From the NCBI RefSeq assembly GCF_001280505.1, contig NZ_LBIO01000044.1, positions 1-64,000 on the forward strand: a stretch of 64,000 bases of DNA. The letters are read 5' to 3'. This document shows positions 26,224 to 35,373 of this stretch, one piece after another. The translations under genes and the position numbers were made by a program. Every line of letters starts with the position of its first letter. Within the stretch, counting starts at the first letter, position 1. This DNA is from Mangrovimonas sp. TPBH4. GTDB taxonomy: Bacteria; Bacteroidota; Bacteroidia; Flavobacteriales; Flavobacteriaceae. The notes beneath the pieces were generated by a model, which saw only the letters and a program-made list of their open reading frames with translations, had not been told where the DNA came from and did no database searches.

Positions 26224-28938
26224 ATGATAAAAGTAGTACTTCAGCAAAAAGGATTTGAGAAGATAAAACTTGATTTTCAATATTTATTATCCGTCTTCAA
26301 AGAAATGCTTGTTTCAATTGGAGAAGAGGATGTAGTCGATATGTTGCCATTTGACAATTTGGAAATTGCAGCAAAAAAACACAGTTCAAACGAAAAAATG
26401 ACTCAAGCCATTGGTATCTGTTTTGAGCTTTTAAACTTAGCAGAAGAAAATGCCGCAACCCAATACAGAAGAGAATCCGAGACCCAATTTGGTATTGAAA
26501 CAACCCGCGGTTCCTGGGGAGAAACCTTACTCCAATGGAAAACCGAAGGATTGGATGAAAAAAAAATAGCTGAGAAATTGCAAGAAATACTCGTTATGCC
26601 CGTATTGACGGCCCACCCTACAGAAGCTAAACGTTTAACAGTACTGGACATTCACAGAGAACTCTACCTACTTTTGGTGAAACGGGAAAACCCCAACTGG
26701 TCAACTTCCGAACAAGCCCAGTTAAAACAGGAAATGATCAGTTTAATGGAGCGTTGGTGGCGGACAGGTGAAATATATCTGCAAAAGCCACGCCTTGAAG
26801 ACGAAAGGGGAAATCTTATGCATTATTTTGTAAATGTATTTCCTGAAGCAGTACGCCTCACAGACCAACGGCTACAGCATGCCTGGAGTACCTTTGGATA
26901 TTCTTCAGAGCTACTGGAATGGCCCGAAGACTTTCCTTTAATCCAATTTGGCAGTTGGGTTGGTGGCGATCGGGATGGGCATCCATTTGTAACTGCAGAA
27001 TTTACGGCCTCTACCTTACGGTTACATCGAAAAGCCATACTTAAAGTCATTCATGAACAGCTTTTTGAACTGGCCGCAGAACTTAGTATTTCAAGCTATA
27101 CCACCCCTATTCCAAAGGACTTTTTAAAAGACATTGAAACTGCCGCCAATTTGTTTGGGGATGAAGGGCAAAAAGCTATGGACCGTAACCCATCAGAGCC
27201 GTTCCGTCAATATGTCAACTTACTGTTGGTACGTTTGGAACACACCATTGAGGACAATCATGCCTTGGGAGAAGCCGGCTATTTCAAAACCTCAAACGAT
27301 TTGATTTTGGAACTCCGAAAGTTAAGACAAGTACTTATCGATTTGGGAGCCAAACAGATGGCCAAGCAGTGGCTATTTCCTATTGAGCGTCTGGTGCAAT
27401 GCTTCGGGTTTCATTTGGCGAAGTTGGATATTAGACAAAACAGTGCCTACCACGAAAAGGCCATTAGCCAGATGTTGGCGAGTTCGGGTTATCAAGACTC
27501 AGACTATGCCCAATGGGATGAAGACAAACGTGTAGACTTTTTAAATAACGAACTCACTAGTAACCGTCCATTTTTGGTAGCGGGCACCTCTTGTGGACTT
27601 GAAGCAGATAACGTTTTAGGCTACTTACAGGAAGTAAAGCAATATGTAGACCTATATGGTACGGACGGCATTGGTTCCATTATTGTAAGTATGACGCGGT
27701 CCTTGAGCGACTTGCTTTTGGTGTATTTGTTTTTGAGAGAAGTTGGCCTGAAAGATGCTGGATTAATGGTAGTGCCTCTTTTTGAAACCATAGACGATTT
27801 AAATGCTGCGCCAGAAATTTTGACCACCTATTTAAACCATCCAATTGTTAAACATCAGCGTGAGGCTTCAGATAGTTTTACCCAAGAAGTCATGTTAGGT
27901 TATAGCGATAGCAACAAAGATGGAGGCATCTTAACCAGTCGTTGGAACATTTACAAAGCCGAAGAAAATTTAACGGAAGCAGCCAAGCTATTAGGTGTAA
28001 AAGTCTGTTTTTTCCACGGCCGCGGAGGCACCATTAGTCGTGGCGGAGGAAAAGTGCATCGGTTTTTAGATAGCATGCCTCCAGGATCTTTAAGCGGTCA
28101 TATTAAAATGACAGTTCAAGGAGAGACCATTGCCAATCAATTTGCCAATAGGTTAACGGCCACCTATAATCTCGAAATGTTTTTAGCAGGAACGGCAAGG
28201 CAAACCATGAAAACACCTCCTAAAACAAAGGATTCAAAACGTTACCAAATGATGGATGTTTTGGCTGAATTGAGTAGAATTCATTACCGAAAGTTGCTCG
28301 ATCATCCCAAATTCATGGAACTATATTCGCATGCCACCCCAATAGATGTTTTGGAGTTAAGTAAAATTGGCTCCAGACCAGCTCGCAGAACAGGCCAGCG
28401 AACTTTAAACGACCTAAGGTCGATACCTTGGGTGTTTAGTTGGAGTCAATCCAGGTTCAACCTTAGTGGTTGGTTTGGACTAGGTGCTGCATTAGACGAA
28501 TTTCAACAGGAACACCCTAAAGATTATGAACAACTGAAGCAATTAGTACAAGAATGGCCATTTTGGAAGTATCTCCTTATCCAAATTGAATCCAATCTGA
28601 TGGATTCTGATATTGACATTATGAAAAAGTTTGCTGAATTGATTAAAGACTCGCAAACCAAAGAAGAGCTCACAAACCTTATTATTGATGATTACCATTC
28701 TTGCCTTCAAGAAATTGATAACATCTTTGGAGAATCCATTGAGACACGTCGAATTTCCAAACTAGAGGATATGAAATTACGAAAGCATGCACTAAAGTCT
28801 TTAAGCGAACTTCAAGTGGACCATCTCAAAAAATGGAGATCCATTCGTGAAACCGATCCAAAACAGGCCGATCATTACTTGGTGCAGCTATTAATCCTAA
28901 TCAATGCCCTATCAACAGGCCTAAAAGGCACAGGTTGA
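26224..28938 (+). CDS. ppc: Phosphoenolpyruvate carboxylase
   Basis: This 904-residue cytoplasmic enzyme makes oxaloacetate from PEP and bicarbonate, refilling the TCA cycle. The catalytic motifs are present: TAHPTEAKR (catalytic His, near 138), the GGDRDGHPFV loop, GYSDSNKDGG, and the glycine loop FHGRGGTISRGGGK. The typical C-terminal LLILINALSTGLKGTG closes the protein with a Gly end. Length is standard for the bacterial type. It appears monocistronic, with 266 bp of non-coding sequence upstream. In this window it would supply C4 acids upstream of succinate, but any link to the methylmalonyl-CoA operon is inference. Confidence 0.96.
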   Translation: MIKVVLQQKGFEKIKLDFQYLLSVFKEMLVSIGEEDVVDMLPFDNLEIAAKKHSSNEKMTQAIGICFELLNLAEENAATQYRRESETQFGIETTRGSWGETLLQWKTEGLDEKKIAEKLQEILVMPVLTAHPTEAKRLTVLDIHRELYLLLVKRENPNWSTSEQAQLKQEMISLMERWWRTGEIYLQKPRLEDERGNLMHYFVNVFPEAVRLTDQRLQHAWSTFGYSSELLEWPEDFPLIQFGSWVGGDRDGHPFVTAEFTASTLRLHRKAILKVIHEQLFELAAELSISSYTTPIPKDFLKDIETAANLFGDEGQKAMDRNPSEPFRQYVNLLLVRLEHTIEDNHALGEAGYFKTSNDLILELRKLRQVLIDLGAKQMAKQWLFPIERLVQCFGFHLAKLDIRQNSAYHEKAISQMLASSGYQDSDYAQWDEDKRVDFLNNELTSNRPFLVAGTSCGLEADNVLGYLQEVKQYVDLYGTDGIGSIIVSMTRSLSDLLLVYLFLREVGLKDAGLMVVPLFETIDDLNAAPEILTTYLNHPIVKHQREASDSFTQEVMLGYSDSNKDGGILTSRWNIYKAEENLTEAAKLLGVKVCFFHGRGGTISRGGGKVHRFLDSMPPGSLSGHIKMTVQGETIANQFANRLTATYNLEMFLAGTARQTMKTPPKTKDSKRYQMMDVLAELSRIHYRKLLDHPKFMELYSHATPIDVLELSKIGSRPARRTGQRTLNDLRSIPWVFSWSQSRFNLSGWFGLGAALDEFQQEHPKDYEQLKQLVQEWPFWKYLLIQIESNLMDSDIDIMKKFAELIKDSQTKEELTNLIIDDYHSCLQEIDNIFGESIETRRISKLEDMKLRKHALKSLSELQVDHLKKWRSIRETDPKQADHYLVQLLILINALSTGLKGTG

Positions 28939-29009
28939 TTCAAAAATGAATGATGCTTCATTTATAGATTTTAGAAGACTATTTTTTAAGGACCATTTAA
29001 TCCAAAACT

Positions 29010-29483
29010 ATGGATTTTAAAGGAATTAGGGTAACAAAGTCCTATCAACAAATCAACAATGCCCCTCCAAACGTGGTATTCCCCCTATTGTGTCCTGTTA
29101 GGGAAAAAGACTGGATAGAAGGCTGGGATTACAGCATGATTTTCTCCAAGTCGGGCCTTGTTGAAAAAGGTTGCATTTTTTCTACGCCCCATCATGGGGA
29201 GCAACCAACCATTTGGTACGTCACCCAGCATGACCCAGAACTGTACAAGGTAGAATTTGTTAGAATTACCCCCAATGAAGAAGTGGTAAGGATATACATT
29301 TTCCTGGAAAATAATCACAACGGCAGTTCAACGGCTAACATTACTTATGAATATACAGGACTTAACGAAGCTAAAAATAAATGGATCGCTAAAGAACTTG
29401 ACAAGGCCTTTGAACAAACCATGAAGGGCTGGGAAAAAGCTATCAATCATTATCTTAAATACAGTGAAAAGTTAATTGAATAA
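29010..29483 (+). CDS. SRPBCC-fold (START-like) hypothetical protein
   Basis: This 157-residue protein has the pattern of the SRPBCC/START-like fold: an N-terminal strand and helix (NAPPNVVFPLLCPVREKDW), central strands, and a long C-terminal helix (WIAKELDKAFEQTMKGWEKAINHYL). Such proteins hold hydrophobic ligands in a deep cavity; no ligand can be predicted. It has no signal peptide, so it is probably cytoplasmic. It lies 67 bp upstream of the ethanolamine ammonia-lyase gene on the same strand and could be co-transcribed with it. Confidence 0.75.
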   Translation: MDFKGIRVTKSYQQINNAPPNVVFPLLCPVREKDWIEGWDYSMIFSKSGLVEKGCIFSTPHHGEQPTIWYVTQHDPELYKVEFVRITPNEEVVRIYIFLENNHNGSSTANITYEYTGLNEAKNKWIAKELDKAFEQTMKGWEKAINHYLKYSEKLIE

Positions 29484-29550
29484 CCTCCTATTTCGGAGAT
29501 TATGATGAAATTGACTATATTGGATATGCAACTAAAAATTCCGTGCCGCC

Positions 29551-31869
29551 ATGACCAGACAAGAATTTTTAAAACAAGTAGGTATGACTGGAGCCTCCCT
29601 TCTGTTACTGAATGGCACTCCCCTTCTATCCTCTGAGTCTAAAATGGAGGTTCCAGGCGTAAAAGCCCCTAACATTGTGCAACCCAAAAAGGGTGAGGAT
29701 ATTTTTGGGTATATCAGCAGGATTAAAGGAACTTTTGACAGTACACTTTACAAACAGATTTTAGGAGCGGCCAATGCGTTCAAAGAAGGCGACCAAACAT
29801 TGAACATCGCTGCAGCCAATGAGCAATCTAGAAGTCACGCCCGAGTATTACTGGGCAACACCACAATAAAAGACCTATACTCCCACAATGTCTACATAGA
29901 TGAGCTTTCCGAACTTATCAACAACTCCCTTCAGTCGAATACAGAACTCCCTTCTTGGACACTACAACAGTTCAAAGACTTTTTATTGAACAGTACTGAA
30001 GCTGAAATCAAAACCATATTGCCATGCCTAAACAGTGATACTATAGCCTGTGTGGTAAAATTAATGTCTAATGAAGAATTGATAGCTATTGGAAGTAAAG
30101 TTTTCAATCCGCTACCCAACAGCAATATTGGTAGTAAAGGCTACATGGGCGCCAGAGTTCAACCAAACTCACCAACCGATAACACCGAAGATATTTCTTG
30201 GCAGGTGTTTAATGCTTGGTCCTATGCTGTGGGAGATGTAGTATTGGGTACCAACCCCGTTTCCAGTAATCCAAAATCTGTAGCTGCTATTGAAAAGTCC
30301 TTATTCGACATTATCTCTAGTTTCGGTTTAGAAACCACCATTCCTAACTGCGTTCTTTCTCATGTAGATGTACAGTCCGAAGTGGAACAACAACATCCAG
30401 GAACTACAGGGATTTGGTTTCAGAGCATTGCTGGTACGGTGAATGCCAACAACACCTTTGATGTCACCATAGATAAAATGCTACAGTACGCCTCCCTTCG
30501 CAATGGGCATTTTGGATTTTATGCAGAAACAGGGCAAGGTGCCGATTTCACCAACGGCCATGCCGAAGGCTTTGACATGGTGATGCATGAATCAAGAAAA
30601 TATGGCTTTCTTAGAGTACTCAAACAAAAAATAAGTGCTTTAAAGGGTGACAACAATTCTTGGGTACATGTAAATGATGTAGCCGGATTTATTGGTCCGG
30701 AAGTATTTAGAACCAAGGAACAATTGGTGCGCTGTTGTTTGGAAGATACGGTCATGGGCAAACTTCACGGCCTCACCATAGGGCTAGACATCTGTTCCAC
30801 CCTGCATATGGATGTGAATCTTCAGGATTTGGACTGGTGTATTTCTCAGGTCATGCCTGCAAATCCAGCCTACTTAATGGCTCTTCCCACCAAAAATGAT
30901 CCCATGCTCAGTTATTTAACGACCGCCTTTAATAACCATATAAAAATACGCGAAGAGTTTGGCTATAAAGTGAATGACGCCATGTGGGACTTTTTTAAGA
31001 AGTTGGAAATTATTGATGGAGAAGGGAATCCTACCAAACATTTTGGCGACCCCATTTGGGTGTATTATAAATTCCGACAAGCAAACAATGACCAAAGACC
31101 AAAATCGGTTATTTATGAAGAAGGGAAAGCAGCCATTGAACGAATAGAAAAACGAGGAGTGCCAATTGCTCATGGATATGGAAAAACCTATTCCGATTTG
31201 GATCCAGAACTTGAGAAGCAAGTGCAATATTTATATGATGACGCCAAAGTAAGTTTGTGGACCGAAATGTCTCCCGTGTTTGTACATAGTCTCCCCACTT
31301 CCATTGCGATTGCTACCGCCTCCCAAAACCGAAAAGATTACATCTACCATCCAGAATCGGGTGAAGCTTTAAGCCCAGATGCCATAAACAAAGTTAACTC
31401 CCTAAAAAATACTTGGGAATCGGCTCCTGATATTCAAATCATCATTTCAGACGGACTTAATGCCAGAGCATTGATGGATGAAGGCCATTTGAATCCTTAC
31501 TTAAGAGGCCTTACAAAAGAACTGAAATCCCAGGATTATAATCTAAGTTCACATCCTATTGTCATAACCAACGGACGTGTACGGGCTGGCTATGCCTGTG
31601 GGGAGCTTTTATTTGGGAACACTACCAACAAATTAAAATCCCATGGTATTATTCATATTATTGGGGAACGCCCTGGTTCAGGTCATCACAATTTTTCGGC
31701 CTATTTAACAGTTGCGTCTAGTTCCATTTGGCATACTAAAGGCATTGTAGACCACAATATATCCAAGGTTGTTTCCGGCATTTCCGATACTGCACTCACA
31801 CCGAAATTGGCCATTACCGATACTGTCAACATTTTAAATGCATTATTTCAAACCTATAGGACTGGCTAA
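29551..31869 (+). CDS. Fused EutB-EutC ethanolamine ammonia-lyase with signal-like N-terminus
   Basis: This 772-residue protein joins both subunits of adenosylcobalamin-dependent ethanolamine ammonia-lyase, which makes acetaldehyde and ammonia. The EutB part (about 45-490) has NIAAANEQSRSHARVLL, QGADFTNGHAEGFDMVMHE, NDVAGFIGPEVF and GLDICSTLHMDV. The EutC part (about 625-772) has DGLNARALMDEGHL, VITNGRVRAGY and GERPGSGHHNFSAYL. The first 30 residues look like a signal (TRQEFLKQVG, then a hydrophobic run), close to a Tat motif but with RQ instead of RR. No EutA reactivase, shell protein or aldehyde dehydrogenase is nearby. Export would be surprising for a B12 enzyme, so the compartment is uncertain. 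Confidence 0.9.
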   Translation: MTRQEFLKQVGMTGASLLLLNGTPLLSSESKMEVPGVKAPNIVQPKKGEDIFGYISRIKGTFDSTLYKQILGAANAFKEGDQTLNIAAANEQSRSHARVLLGNTTIKDLYSHNVYIDELSELINNSLQSNTELPSWTLQQFKDFLLNSTEAEIKTILPCLNSDTIACVVKLMSNEELIAIGSKVFNPLPNSNIGSKGYMGARVQPNSPTDNTEDISWQVFNAWSYAVGDVVLGTNPVSSNPKSVAAIEKSLFDIISSFGLETTIPNCVLSHVDVQSEVEQQHPGTTGIWFQSIAGTVNANNTFDVTIDKMLQYASLRNGHFGFYAETGQGADFTNGHAEGFDMVMHESRKYGFLRVLKQKISALKGDNNSWVHVNDVAGFIGPEVFRTKEQLVRCCLEDTVMGKLHGLTIGLDICSTLHMDVNLQDLDWCISQVMPANPAYLMALPTKNDPMLSYLTTAFNNHIKIREEFGYKVNDAMWDFFKKLEIIDGEGNPTKHFGDPIWVYYKFRQANNDQRPKSVIYEEGKAAIERIEKRGVPIAHGYGKTYSDLDPELEKQVQYLYDDAKVSLWTEMSPVFVHSLPTSIAIATASQNRKDYIYHPESGEALSPDAINKVNSLKNTWESAPDIQIIISDGLNARALMDEGHLNPYLRGLTKELKSQDYNLSSHPIVITNGRVRAGYACGELLFGNTTNKLKSHGIIHIIGERPGSGHHNFSAYLTVASSSIWHTKGIVDHNISKVVSGISDTALTPKLAITDTVNILNALFQTYRTG

Positions 31870-32194
31870 TATTCCAAAGGTTCCATCAAATTTTTCATTT
31901 GCATGGAATCTCTATACCTATAACCATAAAATTAAAGCTATGAAGTAACTGGAGGCAGGTTAAGGCCTTTTACATTAAAAGGGGTACAAATTTTCACGGC
32001 TATTTCCTACCTACAGACACCTTTTTGGCCCTTGTGAATACTTGAAATTACAAAATACTTCTGAAGCGGAGACATTGTTGAAACTAGAGCCTACAACTAT
32101 TTTTGTTTTGAGAATATCTCTAGAAATTTTGAAGTAGAATTATTACAATGAAAAGTTATGCCTATAACTATTTAAATACAAATCACAATGAACA
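31870..32194. other. 325-bp non-coding gap between two convergent genes
   Basis: This lies between the ethanolamine ammonia-lyase gene and the minus-strand 103-aa gene. Apart from one hairpin (31881-31908) I see nothing: no reading frame of note, no repeats and no RNA-gene signature. Confidence 0.5.
31881..31908 (+). terminator. Possible terminator hairpin after the ethanolamine ammonia-lyase gene
   Basis: TTCCAT-CAAAT and ATTTG-C-ATGGAA pair with one bulge, starting 11 bp after the stop. No good T run follows. Confidence 0.3.
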
Positions 32195-32506
32195 CTAGCA
32201 AAACAAACTAAACTCCTCGGTCTCGCAAGTACAAGCCTCAACACTCTTTTCATCTATATTGGCTCCTGAAAACTTGAAAGTACCCAAAAACGAATCACCC
32301 TCTACACCAATAGAAAATTTCTCCTTTTTAAAATTAACTTCCACTCGACAAACATGAACACCGCTGGGGCTAGTGAAATACGACATTTTAAAACATTGAT
32401 AATCCTCACTGCTATCCTCTTTCAAAAACTCAATATTATCCAATTTTTCAAAATTGCAAATCTTTGAGGTAATTAAATTTAAAAGGGCTGTATCTAAGGT
32501 TTTCAT
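32195..32506 (-). CDS. Small hypothetical protein with Cys-rich C-terminus
   Basis: This 103-residue protein is unrecognised. It has no signal peptide or membrane helix. It is mixed alpha/beta with a helical N-terminus (LDTALLNLITSKI) and alternating strands. Four cysteines lie in the first and central parts and at ACTC and the last residue (SLFC); the clustering at the C-terminus could bind metal, but no standard motif is present. It lies 141 bp downstream of mnmE on the same strand. Function unknown. Confidence 0.6.
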   Translation of the reverse strand: MKTLDTALLNLITSKICNFEKLDNIEFLKEDSSEDYQCFKMSYFTSPSGVHVCRVEVNFKKEKFSIGVEGDSFLGTFKFSGANIDEKSVEACTCETEEFSLFC

Positions 32507-32647
32507 AACGATTAGTTAATTTTGGCTCGCAAAAATACATCGAATTAACAAAAGGGCAATGTTAAGTTTACAGGCAGAAGGAAAATTTAATATTGGACCT
32601 TGTAAAAAAGATGAAGCCTTTAATTTGTCCAATAAAAACCTTAATAA

Positions 32648-34036
32648 TTACTTCCCGATACAGAAATTAGCAAAGATATTACCCAATAATTCGTCATTGG
32701 TGACTTGTCCCGTAATTTCTCCAAAGTGATATAAGGCCTGTCGTATATCAATGGCCAATAAATCGCCTGACAAGCCTGTTTCCAAACCGTATTTTACCTT
32801 TTGAATTTCCTCAAAAGCTTTTAACAGGGCATCGTAGTGGCGTGAATTGGTAACGATGGTTTCGTTATTTCGTAAGGCTCCTGTATTGATCAAATCGAGA
32901 AGTTTTTTGGTCAAGTCTTCCACACCTTCCCCTGTTTTGGCTGACAGCATTTGTATTTCAGGAATTTCAGCTCTCATTTTAGCCTGTTGGTCGGCATCGA
33001 TTTTATCCACCTTATTGGCTAGAATAATCAGTGGTTTTTGTGGGTATTTATTTTTAATTTTTTCAAGTTCCACCTTAAACTTGTCACTTTGCTCTTGGTA
33101 TTGTGTACTGTCAAACAAATAAATCACCACTTGAGCCTGCTCTATTTTTTCAAAGGTCTTTTTAATCCCAATACTCTCCACCACGTCTTTCGTATCGCGA
33201 ATTCCTGCCGTGTCAATAAACCTAAAACCAATACCGCCAATGGAAATTTCATCCTCAATGGTATCCCTGGTAGTTCCCGCAATATCACTTACAATAGCGC
33301 GTTCTTCATTCAATAAAGCATTTAATAAGGTGGACTTTCCAACGTTGGGCTCCCCTACAATTGCCACAGGAATCCCATTTTTGATCACATTTCCAACCGC
33401 AAAGGAATCTATCAGTCGTTTCAATACAAACACAATGCGCTCCACCAATTCCTTAAACTGACTTCTATCCGCAAACTCTACATCTTCTTCCGAAAAATCC
33501 AATTCCAGTTCAATCAGTGAAGCAAAATTCAAAAGTTCCTCTCTCAGTTTGGCAATTTCCGAAGAAAAACCACCACGCATCTGCTGCATGGCTACTTGAT
33601 GCGATGCTTCATTGTCACTGGCAATCAAATCGGCTACAGCTTCTGCTTGACTTAAATCGAGTTTACCATTTAAAAAAGCCCTTAGGGTAAACTCTCCTGC
33701 ATTGGCCATTCTACAACCACGACGCAAGAACAATTGGATAATTTCCTGCTGAATGTAGACACTTCCGTGGCAAGACACTTCAATCACATCTTCACCCGTA
33801 TAGGAATTTGGATTTTTAAAAATGGTCACCAAAGCTTCATCCACCACTTTTTCATTCTCCACAATATGACCTAGGTGAACCGTATGGGTACGCTGTTTGG
33901 ATAATTCCTTCCCAGAAACAGAGCGAAACACGCCTGAGGCAATATTGATGGCCTCCGGCCCAGATAAACGGATCACCGCAATGGCGCCACTGCCCGAAGG
34001 CGTTGCCAAAGCCACTATAGTATCATTATGAGACAT
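32648..34036 (-). CDS. mnmE: tRNA uridine-5-carboxymethylaminomethyl modification GTPase MnmE
   Basis: This 462-residue GTPase works with MnmG to modify the wobble uridine of certain tRNAs. An N-terminal formyl-THF-binding domain (about 1-120, starting DTIVALATPSGSGAIAVIRLSG) precedes a helical domain that carries the inserted G domain (about 220-380). The G motifs are GEPNVGKST, DIAGTTRDT, DTAGIRDT and NKVD. The C-terminus is the invariant FCIGK. All expected elements are intact and length is standard. A good promoter lies at 34054-34086. Confidence 0.97.
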   Translation of the reverse strand: MSHNDTIVALATPSGSGAIAVIRLSGPEAINIASGVFRSVSGKELSKQRTHTVHLGHIVENEKVVDEALVTIFKNPNSYTGEDVIEVSCHGSVYIQQEIIQLFLRRGCRMANAGEFTLRAFLNGKLDLSQAEAVADLIASDNEASHQVAMQQMRGGFSSEIAKLREELLNFASLIELELDFSEEDVEFADRSQFKELVERIVFVLKRLIDSFAVGNVIKNGIPVAIVGEPNVGKSTLLNALLNEERAIVSDIAGTTRDTIEDEISIGGIGFRFIDTAGIRDTKDVVESIGIKKTFEKIEQAQVVIYLFDSTQYQEQSDKFKVELEKIKNKYPQKPLIILANKVDKIDADQQAKMRAEIPEIQMLSAKTGEGVEDLTKKLLDLINTGALRNNETIVTNSRHYDALLKAFEEIQKVKYGLETGLSGDLLAIDIRQALYHFGEITGQVTNDELLGNIFANFCIGK

Positions 34037-34053
34037 GATGGATAATTTTTAAG

Positions 34054-34086
34054 CAAATGTATTGCAAAATTGCTGTTTCTGCCCAA
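34054..34086 (-). promoter_or_regulatory. Promoter of mnmE
   Basis: Reading the minus strand, TTG (34084-34086) is followed after 22 bp by TACATTTG (34054-34061), matching TAnnTTTG. It ends 18 bp before the mnmE start. Confidence 0.5.
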
Positions 34087-34122
34087 TTGAGCACCATTTC
34101 TTTAGGGTTTCACCATAAAAGG

Positions 34123-34155
34123 GTTGACTTTCTAAAGGCAGACTTCCTATATTTG
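34123..34155 (+). promoter_or_regulatory. Promoter of the TlpA-like lipoprotein gene at 34180
   Basis: TTGAC (34123-34127), then 20 bp, then TATATTTG (34148-34155), a full match to TAnnTTTG, 24 bp before the start codon. Confidence 0.6.
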
Positions 34156-34179
34156 TGCAACTCAAAAACATAAATAACA

Positions 34180-35319
34180 ATGAAAAAAATACTTAGTGTA
34201 TTATCTCTTTCCCTACTTATTACGGCATGTAAATCGCCAGAGAAACACGATGGCTATGTAATTGATGGAACCGCAGACGGCATTACCAATGGCATTAGGG
34301 TTTACCTAAATACCATGGACGACCGCGGAAGACCCGTAGCTCAGGACACAGCCGTGGTAATGGATGGTAAATTTAAATTTGAAGGTTCTATTGCCTCTCC
34401 AAAATTATGGTTCCTTTCCATCGATAATGTAAATGGTTTAAAACCTATTTTAATGGAGAATGCCCTCTTTGAAGCTACTGTTTACAAGGACAGCCTACAT
34501 GCTTCCAAAGTAACCGGAAGTCATTCCAACGAAATATTTTCTGATTACAACGAAGCGATGAAAACCATGTCTATGGAGCGCCAAAATATCACTTCCGATT
34601 TCAGAAAAGCCAGTCAGGCTAAAGATACCGCTGCCATTGCAAAGGCCAGAAAAGACCTTTCTGAGCTTACTACCAGAATGCAAAATTACCCATACGATTT
34701 CCTAAAAACAGGAGAGCCTTCATTCTTCTCTTTGTTGTTGATTGAATCCTTGATACAAGGAAGAGACATTGATTTAGCCAAACTTACCAAAGCTTACAAC
34801 GCCTTGGATGCCGACATCAAAAACTCGGAATATGGTGTTGTTGTTGGTGGAAAAATCAAACAAAAAGAACAAGAGGCTGCTAAAACCGCGTATTTGGAAA
34901 TAGGAAAACCGGCTCCTGAATTTTCGGCTCCAGATACCAATGGAAATGTGGTTGCTTTGAAAGACCTTAGAGGTAAAGCCACTATCATCGATTTTTGGGC
35001 ATCTTGGTGCGGTCCTTGTCGTAGAGAAAACCCTAATGTGGTTAAGGTTTATGAAAAATATCACGACAAAGGTTTAGAAATTATTGGAGTGTCTTTGGAT
35101 AAAGAAGGACAAAAAGATCGGTGGTTAAAAGCGATTGAAACTGACAACTTAACTTGGAACCATGTTTCTAACCTAAAGTATTTCCAGGATCCTGTGGCGC
35201 AACAGTACAACATCCGTTCGATCCCTTCAACCTACATTTTGGATGAAAACGGAATTATCGTTGCCAAAAATTTGAGAGGTCCAGCATTGGAAGCTAAGAT
35301 TGCTGAGCTTTTGGATTAA
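34180..35319 (+). CDS. TlpA-like thiol-disulfide oxidoreductase with DUF4369-type N-domain, lipoprotein
   Basis: This 379-residue lipoprotein has lipobox LITAC (Cys17). The N-terminal domain (about 24-125) is strand-rich with the pattern of DUF4369. A charged helical segment (about 125-225) follows, then a thioredoxin domain (about 245-379) with active site WASWCGPCRREN, and cis-Pro loop RSIPSTYILDENG. Its role would be disulfide reduction in the periplasm or at the outer membrane, as for ResA/TlpA relatives. It has its own promoter and a bidirectional terminator downstream. Confidence 0.92.
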   Translation: MKKILSVLSLSLLITACKSPEKHDGYVIDGTADGITNGIRVYLNTMDDRGRPVAQDTAVVMDGKFKFEGSIASPKLWFLSIDNVNGLKPILMENALFEATVYKDSLHASKVTGSHSNEIFSDYNEAMKTMSMERQNITSDFRKASQAKDTAAIAKARKDLSELTTRMQNYPYDFLKTGEPSFFSLLLIESLIQGRDIDLAKLTKAYNALDADIKNSEYGVVVGGKIKQKEQEAAKTAYLEIGKPAPEFSAPDTNGNVVALKDLRGKATIIDFWASWCGPCRRENPNVVKVYEKYHDKGLEIIGVSLDKEGQKDRWLKAIETDNLTWNHVSNLKYFQDPVAQQYNIRSIPSTYILDENGIIVAKNLRGPALEAKIAELLD

Positions 35320-35340
35320 GTTTTCTAAACATACACAAAC

Positions 35341-35370
35341 AAAAAAGTCTTCACTATTGAAGACTTTTTT
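35341..35370. terminator. Bidirectional terminator between the TlpA-like and rhomboid genes
   Basis: AAAAAAGTCTTCA and TGAAGACTTTTTT form a perfect 13-bp stem with a 4-nt loop. A/T runs on both sides let it serve both convergent genes. Confidence 0.85.
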
Positions 35371-35373
35371 GTT

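Noticed and set aside
28944..28963. AAATGAA/TTCATTT hairpin after PEP carboxylase
   Set aside because: Only seven AT-rich pairs and no T run; likely chance.
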